Positions 14,462-23,250 of a DNA stretch of 55,859 nt are shown here, piece after piece (within the stretch, counting starts at the first letter, position 1; every line of letters starts with the position of its first letter). A model generated the notes under the pieces. That model was given only the letters and a program-made list of their open reading frames with translations, did no database searches and had not been told where the DNA came from. The DNA lies in the IMG/VR virus record IMGVR_UViG_3300044899_000002, positions 1 through 55,859 of that record. The stretch is one strand, 5' to 3'. The translations under genes were made by a program, and so were the position numbers. Source of the stretch: a virus.

Positions 14462-16309
14462 GTGACCATCCTGACGCCACCGGCCCCGGCCCGTCGCATC
14501 ATCCGCCTCCACGGCGTCGGCCAGTTCACCGCCGCCGTCGGGTTCCAGATGCCGGACGCCGACGCCATCGCCGCAATGAGCGTGGCCGAGCTTGACGCCC
14601 TCCTGGAGTCCGCACGCGCCGAGGCGCATGTGTTCGAGGCACAGCACGCCGCAGGGCGCTCGCTGTCGTCCGAGGACATCAGTGCGCTGCGCTCCATCGT
14701 GGGCGAGGGTCAGGCCATCGACACCCTGGAGGCCGCGCGCACCGCAGCCGCCAGCGCCGAGGCCGACCACAGCGCCGAGCTGGGCGACCTGCTGTCCCGT
14801 GCTGCTGGCACCCGCCAGGCACCCGCCGGTACTTCCCCAGCCGACGGTGGCCCCGAGGGCGAGCAAGCACCCGAGGGCGAGCAGGCACCCGAGGCGACCG
14901 GCGAGCAGCCGCCCGCCGCGTCCGGCCCCGACGACGCCGCCCCGCAGGTGGATGCCGTCGCCGCGTCCGGCGCACCGAGCACGACCGGCGCACAGCGTGG
15001 CGTCAACGTGCTGGGCACCGGCACCGACGCGCCGCCCGCTGGCGGCAACGAGTCCGAGCCGGGCTGGGAACTGAACCCCAGCGTGCCCGGTTACCAGGTC
15101 GGCGCATCGCGCACCGGGTTCGCTGGCATCGCCCAGCGTCTCGATGCCATCCGCCCCGGCAGCCGCGCAGCTCGCAACGGCAAGGCGCGCGTGATGGACG
15201 GTCAGTCCTTCACCGCGCAGGTCGTCGCCGGGCTGTCCCGCGACATGCCCGTGGTCGATGACCCGCACGCGCTGGTCGCCGCCATCAACACCGCCACCAG
15301 CCAGGTGAACGGGCAGCGCGTCACCGCGCAGTCCCTCACGGCAGCCGGTGGCTGGTGCGCCCCGTCCGAGCAGCTTTACGACTTCTGCGACGTGCCGGAC
15401 GCCACCGACCTCCTGTCCATGCCCGAGGTGGCCATCAACCGGGGCGGCGTCCGCTGGCCCCGCGAGCCTGACCTGTCCGGCATTTTCGAGGATTTCGAGT
15501 GGTTCTTCACCGAGCCAGAGCTGGAGGCGACCGACGCCGACGGCAACCCCACCGCCGTCAAGACGTGCGTGGAGGTGCCGTGCCCCGAGGACTTCGATGA
15601 GATCCGTCTCAACGCGGTCGGCTGGTGCGTGGAGGCGGGCATCCTCCAGGAGCAGGGCTGGCCCGAGCTGATCGAGTGGTTCATGCGCTCGCTGACGCAG
15701 GAGCACTTGCGGGCGCTGTCTCGCCGGTCCATCCTCAACATCGTCGCCGGGTCCGGCGCGGCGCGGATCATCCCGCCCGCCTCGGTCATGGGGTCGGTTG
15801 CGTCGGTGCTCAACAGCCTCGCGCTGGTGGCCACCAACATCCGCCTCAAGCGCGGGCTGTCCCGCACGGCGACCATCGAGGGCATCGCGCCGTCGTGGTT
15901 CTTCGAGGTGCTGCGTGCTGACCTGGCGTTCCGCCAGGGCACCGACACGTTCGCCGTCACCGACGCCCAGATTCTCGGGTGGCTGACGGCGCGCAACATC
16001 GCGCTCCAGTTCGTCGGTGACTGGCAGACCCGTGGTGCGGGGCTGCCCGGCAACATGGCCACCCTCAAGTGGCCGACCACCGTGGACATCGTGATGTACC
16101 CGGCGGGCACCTGGTTCCGTTCGATGAGCAACGTCATCGAGCTGGGCGTCATGTACCCCAAGGAACAGCTCCAGGTGAACCGCTTTACGCGGATGTTCAC
16201 CGAGGACGCCATCGCGGTCGGCAAGCGGTGCGGCGAGTCCGCACTGGTGCGGGTCCCGCTGGATGTCAACGGGGCTGTCGGGGCGCGCGAGGCCATCAGC
16301 AACGCCTAA
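14462..16309 (+). CDS. Major capsid protein with N-terminal scaffold-like region
   Basis: A 615-residue protein. Residues about 30-110 are helical and Ala/Glu-rich like a scaffolding or delta domain. Residues about 120-200 are Pro/Glu/Gly/Ala low complexity with a short EGEQAPE repeat. From about 215 onward the sequence is a folded domain of HK97-capsid size, ending in AREAISNA. Start GTG at 14462 has GAGGAG about 7 nt upstream. Position after portal and protease and the strong hairpin downstream fit the capsid gene. The N-terminal region is probably removed by the protease, but no cleavage site is evident. Confidence 0.8.
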   Translation: MTILTPPAPARRIIRLHGVGQFTAAVGFQMPDADAIAAMSVAELDALLESARAEAHVFEAQHAAGRSLSSEDISALRSIVGEGQAIDTLEAARTAAASAEADHSAELGDLLSRAAGTRQAPAGTSPADGGPEGEQAPEGEQAPEATGEQPPAASGPDDAAPQVDAVAASGAPSTTGAQRGVNVLGTGTDAPPAGGNESEPGWELNPSVPGYQVGASRTGFAGIAQRLDAIRPGSRAARNGKARVMDGQSFTAQVVAGLSRDMPVVDDPHALVAAINTATSQVNGQRVTAQSLTAAGGWCAPSEQLYDFCDVPDATDLLSMPEVAINRGGVRWPREPDLSGIFEDFEWFFTEPELEATDADGNPTAVKTCVEVPCPEDFDEIRLNAVGWCVEAGILQEQGWPELIEWFMRSLTQEHLRALSRRSILNIVAGSGAARIIPPASVMGSVASVLNSLALVATNIRLKRGLSRTATIEGIAPSWFFEVLRADLAFRQGTDTFAVTDAQILGWLTARNIALQFVGDWQTRGAGLPGNMATLKWPTTVDIVMYPAGTWFRSMSNVIELGVMYPKEQLQVNRFTRMFTEDAIAVGKRCGESALVRVPLDVNGAVGAREAISNA

Positions 16310-16331
16310 GCGCACCCCCGCGTAGCAGACT

Positions 16332-16380
16332 GGAGGCGGTTACCGTGGTCAACCCGAGGCCGACCACGGTGACCGCCTCC
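16332..16380 (+). terminator. Strong hairpin after the capsid gene
   Basis: A 19-bp stem with a single G-U pair and an 11-nt loop (arms 16332-16350 and 16362-16380). It starts about 20 nt after the capsid stop and is followed by TCTACG with no long U-tract. It could terminate part of the transcripts or protect the capsid mRNA 3' end. AGGAGG of the next gene follows about 15 nt later. Confidence 0.8.
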
Positions 16381-16412
16381 TCTACGTCCACCCCCAGGAG
16401 GGACCGACCGAC

Positions 16413-17201
16413 ATGACCGCCCCCGTTCTCGATGCCGTGCAGTTCGTTGCGCCGCCGCTGAACCCGTCCATCCCCGGCCTGTTCGCCGCGACCGACTGGC
16501 AGAACGACCCAGACAATCGGTTCCTCCACGGCGTCGTCATCCGAGGGGCCAACTACGGCGGCGAGGAGTCCGCCGGGGTGTGGCACTCGCCCTGGTGCGC
16601 GCCGCCGCCCATCGACCAGGATGAGCGCAAGTTCGGCGAGCGCCCCGACATCCACGACCGTTTCGACCCGGTGACCGTCTGGGCATACGACGAGTGCGAC
16701 CTGACCGAGCCGTCCCGGCGCGAGGTGGAGGAGCGCGCCGCGCAAGTCCTGCGCCTGGAGGAACAGCCGATGGTGGAGCGCGAGTTCGCCGCCCGCTTGC
16801 TGCTGGACGCCGGGGACCCCGACGTGGCCGACGCCACCGGCATCGAGACGCGCCCGAACATCAAGGCGGCGTTGAGCTACCTGGAGGGCGAGATCGCCAA
16901 GACGAACACCCTGGCGTTCCTCCACGTCGGTGCCCAGTGGGTGGCTGCCGAGTTCGGCATGTTCATCAAGTCCGGCACCAAGTGGGTCAGCCCCTCGGGG
17001 CACACCTGGATCATCGGCGGCGGTTACGTCGATGGCCTGGAGAACGTCATCGTGGCCACGTCGCAGCCGTTCGGCTGGCGTGATGCGCCGACCACGCGCA
17101 CGGCCATCGACACTCAACACAACCTCTACGCTGCCGTTGCGGAGCGTAGCGTCACCATCGGCTACGAGGCATTGATTGCCGCCGTCGCCATCGCACCGTA
17201 A
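16413..17201 (+). CDS. Virion protein of unknown function after the capsid
   Basis: A 262-residue protein with many Trp and Pro in the first 100 residues, a helical acidic stretch (about 100-150) and a beta-rich C-terminal third (GTKWVSPSGHTWIIGGGYVDG). AGGAGG lies about 12 nt before the ATG. Its place between the capsid and the HeH-domain protein suggests a head protein such as a second coat, decoration or head-completion protein; the sequence alone does not decide. Confidence 0.75.
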   Translation: MTAPVLDAVQFVAPPLNPSIPGLFAATDWQNDPDNRFLHGVVIRGANYGGEESAGVWHSPWCAPPPIDQDERKFGERPDIHDRFDPVTVWAYDECDLTEPSRREVEERAAQVLRLEEQPMVEREFAARLLLDAGDPDVADATGIETRPNIKAALSYLEGEIAKTNTLAFLHVGAQWVAAEFGMFIKSGTKWVSPSGHTWIIGGGYVDGLENVIVATSQPFGWRDAPTTRTAIDTQHNLYAAVAERSVTIGYEALIAAVAIAP

Positions 17202-17217
17202 CCAGGAGGACAGGACA

Positions 17218-18159
17218 ATGCCCGAGGGAATCATCGCCACCGACAACGGGGACGGGTTCGTCACCCTGGATTTCGTGGACACGTCGCTGCGCGGTCCCGC
17301 GCTCGCCGAGCTTGTCGAGATCGGTGGCGCGGCCACCATCGAGACGATTTCGCGCAAGGGTCCCCGCCGGATGTACCGCGTGCCCATCGGCAACGCCACC
17401 ACGGCGGGGCTGGTGGACGACGAGAACACCGTGGAGGGCGTCCGCTCGGCGGGCCAGGACACCGGGGCGGCGGCGGCACTGGTCGCGGCGGACCCCAACG
17501 TCAACCCCGGCGCGGACGCGGCCAACTGGCACACCCCGGTGGCCGAGTACACCAGCGCCAACAAGTTCGTGGGCCAGGTGCCCAACGAGACGGTGCTGGA
17601 CCGCGTACAGGTCCACACGGGTGACGCGGGCAGCTACGGCGGCAGCCCGCGCGCACCGCTGCACACCGAGGTCATCGAGCACGTCAAGGCCAACAGCACC
17701 CAGCAGGCCGTCGGCGGCGTTCTGCCGATGACTGCCGGGTTCCGCGCCCCGCAGGCACGCGCTGCCGAGATCAGCGGCGCACTGGCCGACCAGACCAGCG
17801 CACTGGGGTCCGACCCCGGCGCGTGGGGCGAGCAGGGCGGCGAGTCGCTGGCCGACGATTACACGACCGTCCAGGCCACCCGCGAGGCCGAGCCGAGCAC
17901 GGGTGACCCCGGCACGCAGGGCGGCGACGAGCCGACCACGCTGGAACCGACGCCGCAGGCACCACCGGCACCCGAGCCGACCCCGGCCCCCACCACGACC
18001 GAGCCGACGCAGGCATGGCCGGACGGGACGCCGAACGAGGATTGGAAGCGCGCCGAGCTGGACGCCTACGCCGCCTCGGTCAAGGGCATCGACACCAGCC
18101 AGGAACCGAACAAGGCAGCAGTGGTCACGGCCATCCAGAACGCGCCGACCCCGGCGTAA
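17218..18159 (+). CDS. Head-region protein with C-terminal HeH/LEM-like motif
   Basis: A 313-residue protein. The N-terminal 60 residues are beta-rich and the middle is Gly/Ala/Thr-rich. Residues about 230-270 are Pro/Thr low complexity, and the last 40 residues (WKRAELDAYAASVKGID...NKAAVVTAIQNA) match the short HeH/LEM-like helical motif found at the ends of phage head and tail proteins. CAGGAGGACAGGACA precedes the ATG at 17218. Probably a head-tail interface or decoration protein. Confidence 0.75.
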   Translation: MPEGIIATDNGDGFVTLDFVDTSLRGPALAELVEIGGAATIETISRKGPRRMYRVPIGNATTAGLVDDENTVEGVRSAGQDTGAAAALVAADPNVNPGADAANWHTPVAEYTSANKFVGQVPNETVLDRVQVHTGDAGSYGGSPRAPLHTEVIEHVKANSTQQAVGGVLPMTAGFRAPQARAAEISGALADQTSALGSDPGAWGEQGGESLADDYTTVQATREAEPSTGDPGTQGGDEPTTLEPTPQAPPAPEPTPAPTTTEPTQAWPDGTPNEDWKRAELDAYAASVKGIDTSQEPNKAAVVTAIQNAPTPA

Positions 18160-18174
18160 TGACCAGTCATCACA

Positions 18175-18663
18175 ATGACGATTGATCCGGCGGACCCGAA
18201 AACCGCCCCGCAACAGATCGACGCCCTGGCCGGTCGCCTGGCCGACGAGCACGGTCGGCTCGTTGACTACATGCGCACGGCGACCGTCCTGCTGGGGCTG
18301 ATCCCGTTCGTATATGGAGTGCTCACATGGTCGTTTGGTATCAACCTCTGGAGCGGCAGCGTGGTCTACCAAACCGCGCTCGGCATCCCCGGCGCGCCGC
18401 AGTCGTGGGGCACGCTGTTCCTGATCCTCGGGGCGGGCGTCATCGTCGCCTCGTTTCGGGGGCGCAACAAGCTCATCGGGGCGTTCGCGCTGGCCACGGC
18501 GTTGATTCTCTCGGTGTTCATGGTGACGTTTCTGGCGGTCGCCATACGCCAGGGCGAGGAAACGGCGCTACCGCCGTCGGTCGTCTATGGCGTGCTGTCA
18601 CTGCTGTTCTTGAATCGGGCGCACCTGGCCTGGTTATCCGTGCCACGACGACAGGATGGCTAA
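18175..18663 (+). CDS. Four-helix membrane protein
   Basis: A 162-residue protein with four hydrophobic segments (residues about 39-58, 80-97, 103-128 and 136-153) after a hydrophilic N-terminus of about 35 residues. First of three consecutive membrane-protein genes between the head and tail genes. It overlaps the next gene by TAATG. Unusual inside a virion operon; function unknown, possibly host-envelope related. Confidence 0.75.
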   Translation: MTIDPADPKTAPQQIDALAGRLADEHGRLVDYMRTATVLLGLIPFVYGVLTWSFGINLWSGSVVYQTALGIPGAPQSWGTLFLILGAGVIVASFRGRNKLIGAFALATALILSVFMVTFLAVAIRQGEETALPPSVVYGVLSLLFLNRAHLAWLSVPRRQDG

Positions 18664-19184
18664 TGGCCCTCGGCAAGGTGGTGGGCCGCTGGCTGTCCCA
18701 CACCCGTTTCGTTCCCACCCCCCTCTACCGGCTCATGCTCATCGCGGCCATGATCAGCGGCGTATTGCAACTGGTCTACGGTGCCCCGGCAGCGGTGACC
18801 GACGCGGCGGGCAATGCCAACTGGTTTGACTGGACGTTCGTCCTCATCCAGCTCGGCGCGGCGGTGCTGACGTTCTGGGGGCTGTACCTGGTGGAGGGCG
18901 AGAACGCCCCGCCGTGGGTGTCGCAGACCAGCCCGATAATGGAACCGGACCCGCGCACGCTGGACCCCGGCAAACTACACCGCAGCCTCACTATGGAACT
19001 CATTGGCCTGTTCGGGCTACAGACGGCGATGGCGCTACAGATCGTCTCGCAAATGATTTCGCTGGGCCGGGTGCCGAGTTCCATGACCGTCTGGATGGGC
19101 ATTGTGTTCTGGACGTGGGCATGGTTCCGCGTGCGCGACATCGTGCGGGCCGTCCGAAAGCTGACCCGTAAGCCTCGGGCATGA
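18663..19184 (+). CDS. Four-helix membrane protein
   Basis: A 173-residue protein with hydrophobic segments at about residues 22-40, 56-79, 109-133 and 138-155, and a basic C-terminal tail (VRKLTRKPRA). Translation is coupled to the previous gene (TAATG) and the next (ATGA), which argues that the three membrane proteins act together. No family recognised. Confidence 0.75.
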   Translation: MALGKVVGRWLSHTRFVPTPLYRLMLIAAMISGVLQLVYGAPAAVTDAAGNANWFDWTFVLIQLGAAVLTFWGLYLVEGENAPPWVSQTSPIMEPDPRTLDPGKLHRSLTMELIGLFGLQTAMALQIVSQMISLGRVPSSMTVWMGIVFWTWAWFRVRDIVRAVRKLTRKPRA

Positions 19185-19516
19185 GCACCGCCGCACTCGT
19201 CCTCCAGACCATCACCGGCGCGGGGTTCCTGGCCGGTGCTGGGGCGTTCCTCCATTTCCTCAACACCCGCAAGTCCACCAAGGACAAGGGCAGCGCCGAG
19301 GCGTACACCGCCTACCGCACGTTCGTCGCGGGGGCGTTCGAGGACGCGGCGGGCATCACCTCGCGGGTGACGGTGGACCGCGACCGGCTCGCCGGGGTGC
19401 GCACGCTGCTCATCGACCTGGTGCAGGACCTCATCAATTTTTGCCGCCGCAAGGGTGCGACGACCGAGGAACTGGACCCGTACCAGGACCGACTCGATGA
19501 GGTACGCGCCAAGTAG
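19181..19516 (+). CDS. Single-helix membrane-anchored protein
   Basis: A 111-residue protein with one N-terminal hydrophobic segment (residues about 4-27), then a charged helical domain. Third gene of the coupled membrane-protein set; the soluble domain probably lies in the cytoplasm. No family recognised. Confidence 0.75.
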   Translation: MSTAALVLQTITGAGFLAGAGAFLHFLNTRKSTKDKGSAEAYTAYRTFVAGAFEDAAGITSRVTVDRDRLAGVRTLLIDLVQDLINFCRRKGATTEELDPYQDRLDEVRAK

Positions 19517-19596
19517 TTGCACGGTCCTGGCCTATGGTCGGGGCAACCTCGGACCCATACCCGGCACGATGTGCCTGACCCAGGAGGACCACCACG

Positions 19597-20397
19597 ATGG
19601 CTGGCAGCTTCCCGCTCGTCAAGGGCACGCGCGCCCGCTTCACCAAGGTCAACGGTTGCGGTATGCCCGTCGCCGGGCCACGCAACCGACTGGTCACCAG
19701 CGGCTACGTGTCGCTTGGCCTGACCGCCGTGATGCGTGACGCCACCGACCTCACGCAGGACAACGCCGAGGGCAAGGAGTGCGTCCAGGACCGCACCGAG
19801 CCGGAACGTCGTTGGTACACCCCGGCCCTGGAGCTGTGCCAGGTGGACCCCGACGTGGTGACGATGTTCACCGGGTGGGAGGCCATCCTGGACGCAGACG
19901 GCGAGGTCATCGGGTTCCAGGATGACAAGCGCATCGAGTCCGATTTCGCCATCGCAATGGAGCTGTGGACCTCGGGCAAGTCCGCCGACGACTGCCCCGA
20001 CCTCCCCGAGTCCGACCAGATTCTCACGGCCACCGGCAGCGGTCGCAAGTTCGGCTATTTCCTGTTCGCCGGTACCGAGTGGGTCCCCGGTGACATCACC
20101 ATCAGCGCGTCGGTCGCCACCCTCACGCTGACGGGCCGGACCATCGCCCTGCCGCACTGGGGCAAGGGTCCCTACAACGTCATGTCCGACGCGGACGGTG
20201 ACCCCGTGCGCCTCCTGACGCCGATGAACAAGACGGCCCACCTGCGGGTGTTCCGTACTGCCGTCGCGCCTCCCGAGGTCACCAACGGCGCGGTGCCGCT
20301 GGGTACGTCCACCCTGTTCACCGGCACCAAGTATTACTACGGTGGCCCGGCGGACGAGGCACCCATCGACGTGGCCCCGGTGCAGCTCGCCGCGTAA
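19597..20397 (+). CDS. Major tail protein
   Basis: A 266-residue protein rich in beta strands with an acidic middle; size and composition fit a tail-tube protein, and it is followed by a strong hairpin as expected for an abundant product. AGGAGG lies about 9 nt before the ATG. In many siphoviruses the tube gene follows the connector genes, whereas here connector-like genes come after it, so the assignment is likely but not certain. Confidence 0.7.
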   Translation: MAGSFPLVKGTRARFTKVNGCGMPVAGPRNRLVTSGYVSLGLTAVMRDATDLTQDNAEGKECVQDRTEPERRWYTPALELCQVDPDVVTMFTGWEAILDADGEVIGFQDDKRIESDFAIAMELWTSGKSADDCPDLPESDQILTATGSGRKFGYFLFAGTEWVPGDITISASVATLTLTGRTIALPHWGKGPYNVMSDADGDPVRLLTPMNKTAHLRVFRTAVAPPEVTNGAVPLGTSTLFTGTKYYYGGPADEAPIDVAPVQLAA

Positions 20398-20419
20398 CCT
20401 CGTCGCATCAGCGAAGCGA

Positions 20420-20453
20420 CAACCGCCCTCGGCCTCACGGTCGGGGGCGGTTG
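20420..20453 (+). terminator. Strong hairpin after the major tail gene
   Basis: A 15-bp stem (CAACCGCCCTCGGCC with its complement, two G-U pairs) and a TCAC tetraloop, about 20 nt after the stop at 20397. No U-tract follows. Confidence 0.8.
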
Positions 20454-20477
20454 CCGTTGGTGAGCACGCCGGGGCGG

Positions 20478-20489
20478 TAGCCTGACCCC
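20478..20489 (+). promoter_or_regulatory. Predicted leaderless promoter -10 box
   Basis: TAGCCT (20478-20483) lies 6 nt before the ATG at 20490 with no Shine-Dalgarno, just after the hairpin that ends the previous unit. A possible -35 GTTGGT lies 16 nt upstream. Confidence 0.6.
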
Positions 20490-21230
20490 ATGTCGTTCAC
20501 CTGGCCTGTTGACCGCAGCGGGTTCCCCGCGCTGCCCGAACCCGGCCAGCCGGACTACTCGCGCAAGCTCGCCGAGCAGCAGGCAGCGGCGCAGCTCGCC
20601 ACCGCCGTCATGTGGTCGCTGTCGGGCCGTCAGTTCGGCCTCGCCGACGCCATCGCCCGACCGTGCCGGGGACCCCTGCGCAACCACCACGGCCCCGGCC
20701 CCGTCACCAGCTACGTGCTGTCGTGGGAGGGCTATGGCTGGATTACCCCGCCGTGCGGTTGTGCGGGCGGCTGCCGGGTGTTCGGCCCCAACATGGTCCA
20801 CCTGCCCGGCCCGGTCCACCGCGTCACCAAGGTGGAGCTGGCGGGCGTGGAGCTGCCCGCCAACGTCTGGGCGGTGGAGGGCAACGTGCTCTACCGGCGC
20901 GAGGGACCCTGGCCCGCGCAGGACCTCAACCGCGCCCTCGGTGCCGAGGGGACGTGGGGCGTCTACTACGAGCGCGGCATCCCCGTGCCCATCGGGGTGG
21001 ACCAGCTCACCGGCAGCCTGGCCAAGGAAATGCTGACCGCCGTCACCGACGACGTGGCGCGGTGCCGACTGCCCCGCACCGTCAGCGTGGTCAACCGCCA
21101 GGGCATCACGTACCGCGCCTACGACCCCGCCGCCATCTATGCCTCGGGCAAGACTGGCCTGGCCGAGGTGGACCTGTGGCTGGCCAGCGTCAACCCCCAC
21201 GCCCTGCTCGCCGCCCCGACGGTCATCTGA
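20490..21230 (+). CDS. Putative head-tail connector protein
   Basis: A 246-residue protein. Helical N-terminal part (KLAEQQAAAQLATAVMWSLSGRQFG), a cysteine-rich turn CGCAGGC near residue 90, then a beta-rich segment with VYYERGIPVP and a helical end. This order resembles adaptor-type connectors of actinophages. It overlaps the next gene by TGATG. Predicted to be translated from a leaderless mRNA. Confidence 0.7.
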   Translation: MSFTWPVDRSGFPALPEPGQPDYSRKLAEQQAAAQLATAVMWSLSGRQFGLADAIARPCRGPLRNHHGPGPVTSYVLSWEGYGWITPPCGCAGGCRVFGPNMVHLPGPVHRVTKVELAGVELPANVWAVEGNVLYRREGPWPAQDLNRALGAEGTWGVYYERGIPVPIGVDQLTGSLAKEMLTAVTDDVARCRLPRTVSVVNRQGITYRAYDPAAIYASGKTGLAEVDLWLASVNPHALLAAPTVI

Positions 21231-21739
21231 TGCCGGACAACGCCCGCGAGATCATCACCACCGCGCAGGCGGTGTTGCTGGAGTTCTTTGGGCCGGACGC
21301 GGCGGTCAAGGCCAAGGTGGGCACGGTCAACGAGGTGCGGCTGTTCGCAGGCGACGGCATCCCCCTGGCCGCGTGGAACTCCATTGGCGGGTGCGGCGAC
21401 GTGTTCGTGTGGGTGCGGGCCGTCCGGCGCTACCGCACGCGGACGTTCCCCACGCCGACCATCGACGCCAGCCCGTGCTCGCTGCCCAAGGCCATCGCGG
21501 TGGAGGTCGGCGTGGCGTCGTGCGCGAGCATGGAGGAACAGCCCCGGTGGGATGACTACGCCCGCGAGGCCGACGAGTCGATGGACACCGCCTGGCGGCT
21601 GGAGGAGGCGCTGTGCGTGCTGTCTCGCCGCCTCAAGCGCGACGACAGCGAGCGGCTGACCGGGACCGACACGGTTACCCCGTATGGTCCTGATGGCGGG
21701 GTGCTGGCGTGGACCGGCGTCCTCTATGCGACGTACTGA
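21230..21739 (+). CDS. Putative head-tail connector/tail terminator protein
   Basis: A 169-residue protein starting at the TGATG overlap. It is helical at the N-terminus with mixed alpha/beta after that (VFVWVRAVRRYRTRTFPTPT). Size and position fit a head-closure or tail-terminator protein. No decisive motif. Confidence 0.7.
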   Translation: MPDNAREIITTAQAVLLEFFGPDAAVKAKVGTVNEVRLFAGDGIPLAAWNSIGGCGDVFVWVRAVRRYRTRTFPTPTIDASPCSLPKAIAVEVGVASCASMEEQPRWDDYAREADESMDTAWRLEEALCVLSRRLKRDDSERLTGTDTVTPYGPDGGVLAWTGVLYATY

Positions 21740-21752
21740 CGAGGAGCAACAC

Positions 21753-22079
21753 ATGGCCACCATCACCATCGAGGGCAGCCTGTCCCCAGCGAGCGACCTG
21801 CCGCGCGGTGAGCGCCGCCGGGTCCAGGACGGCAAGGCCGTCCGCAAGCTCGTCGCCGACGGGTTTGCCGTCATCGTGGACCAGGACGGCGAGCCGGAAC
21901 CGGCCCCCGCGCCCGAGGCCGTCAAGGCACCGGCCAAGTCCGCCAGCCGCGACGACTGGGCCGAGTTCCTGGCCGAGCACACCGACGTGGTGACCGAGGA
22001 CCGCACGCGGGACCAGCTCGTTGGTGACTACGAGGTGTGGCTGGAGACGCACGACGCCCCGGCTGCCGACGCCGAGTAA
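21753..22079 (+). CDS. Small connector-region protein, function unknown
   Basis: A 108-residue acidic protein. The N-terminal 45 residues are beta-rich; a Pro/Ala linker (about 48-62) leads to a helical end. GAGGAG lies 8-9 nt before the ATG. Probably part of the neck or a chaperone, from position only. Confidence 0.75.
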   Translation: MATITIEGSLSPASDLPRGERRRVQDGKAVRKLVADGFAVIVDQDGEPEPAPAPEAVKAPAKSASRDDWAEFLAEHTDVVTEDRTRDQLVGDYEVWLETHDAPAADAE

Positions 22080-22082
22080 CCG

Positions 22083-22499
22083 ATGGCGCGCATGACGGCG
22101 CGAGTCGAGATTGACGACGTTGCCCTGGAGCGCGAGTCCGGCGCGCACCTGCGCCGCAAGCACCGCCAGATCACCCGGCGCATCGCCACGCAGGCGCGGG
22201 CCGATGTCCCCGTCCGCACCGGCAACCTCGGGCGGACCATCGGCGAGCTGCCGCAGACGTACACCCCGTACCACGTCAGCGGCGGCGTGGAGGCGACGGC
22301 GGACTACGCGGCGGCGGTTCACCAGGGCAGCCGACCCCATCGCATCAACGCCCGGCCAGGCGGCGCGCTGCGCTTCATGTGGGGCGGCGTGGAGACGTTC
22401 CGCCGGTCGGTGTGGCACCCCGGCACCCGAGCGCGCCCGTTCCTGCGCAACGCTGGCACCCGCGTGGTGACCAGTGACCCCGACGTGCGGATGACCTGA
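22083..22499 (+). CDS. HK97 gp10-like neck/tail completion protein
   Basis: A 138-residue basic protein with the pattern ADVPVRTGNLGRTI (about 40-53), YAAAVHQGSRPHRI (about 75-88) and a HPGTRARPFLRNA end. These match the HK97 gp10 family of neck proteins. It would join the tail end to the head connector. Confidence 0.85.
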   Translation: MARMTARVEIDDVALERESGAHLRRKHRQITRRIATQARADVPVRTGNLGRTIGELPQTYTPYHVSGGVEATADYAAAVHQGSRPHRINARPGGALRFMWGGVETFRRSVWHPGTRARPFLRNAGTRVVTSDPDVRMT

Positions 22500-22517
22500 G
22501 TTTCCCGACGTGTCCGG

Positions 22518-22523
22518 TAGAGT
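22518..22523 (+). promoter_or_regulatory. Possible -10 box of a leadered promoter
   Basis: CGG-TAGAGT resembles the boxes before the leaderless genes, but the ATG follows 27 nt later and a GGAAAGGA ribosome-binding site is present, so transcripts from here would have a normal leader. Confidence 0.4.
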
Positions 22524-22550
22524 CGCGCCCGTAGCCTCGGAAAGGACACC

Positions 22551-23222
22551 ATGACTCAACCGCAGATGACGCCGCCCGATGACGGCGCAACGCCCACCCC
22601 GGTCGCACCGCTTACCGACGCCGAGCGAGCCGCCGCCACCGCACAGGTCGCAGGCACCGCGCTGCCGGTCACGGGCGCGGTGACGCCGCCGAGCACCGGC
22701 CCGTCGGATGCGGCGTTCGCCGCCGGTACCGACACCGCTGCCGACCAGGCGACCACGCCGCCGGACCCCGCCCCCGTCGTGGCCAACCCGCCCCCGGCCC
22801 CGACCGACAGCCAGGTGGTCAACGCCATCCCCGAGTCCGACACGCCCAGCACCGAGGTCAGCGTCACCGACGACGGCAACGTCATCGTGCTGGCCGAGCG
22901 GTTCGACGTGACGCTGGCGGGCGAGACGTGGCCCTACGGCACCGTTGAGTTCAAGGGCGACCTGTTGGGCATCCGGCTGCCGACGCGCCAGGCGCTCGCG
23001 GCGTTCTCGCTGTCGTCGTCCAAGTACGTCAGCCTCAACGTCAAGAATGACCTGACGGGGCTGTTCATCGCCCGGCACCTGTCCCCCGAGTCCTACGGTC
23101 GGGTGTTCTCGCGGCTGATGGACCCCGACGAGGATGACTACGACGTGGAGACGGTCGGCGAGCTGTTCAACGTCATCGTGATGGCAGCCGTGGACGCAGA
23201 TAAGGCCGACGACGCCGGGTAA
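22551..23222 (+). CDS. Tail assembly chaperone, G type (paralogue A)
   Basis: A 223-residue protein. Residues 1-95 are Pro/Thr/Ala low complexity. Residues about 105-215 form the chaperone-like part, with a beta strand pair, SSSKYVSLNVKND, then LFIARHLSPESYGRVFSRLMDPDED. It sits directly before the tape measure, the usual site of the G chaperone. No downstream T-type reading frame is reachable by frameshift before the tape measure starts 29 nt later. It is clearly similar to the product of 38923-39291 (shared FI..H and R-x-MDPDED motifs). Confidence 0.75.
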   Translation: MTQPQMTPPDDGATPTPVAPLTDAERAAATAQVAGTALPVTGAVTPPSTGPSDAAFAAGTDTAADQATTPPDPAPVVANPPPAPTDSQVVNAIPESDTPSTEVSVTDDGNVIVLAERFDVTLAGETWPYGTVEFKGDLLGIRLPTRQALAAFSLSSSKYVSLNVKNDLTGLFIARHLSPESYGRVFSRLMDPDEDDYDVETVGELFNVIVMAAVDADKADDAG

Positions 23223-23238
23223 TTCGAGGCTGGTGCGA

Positions 23239-23250
23239 TAGCCTGACCAG
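23239..23250 (+). promoter_or_regulatory. Predicted leaderless promoter -10 box
   Basis: TAGCCT (23239-23244) lies 6 nt before the GTG of the tape measure at 23251, with no Shine-Dalgarno. Confidence 0.6.
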
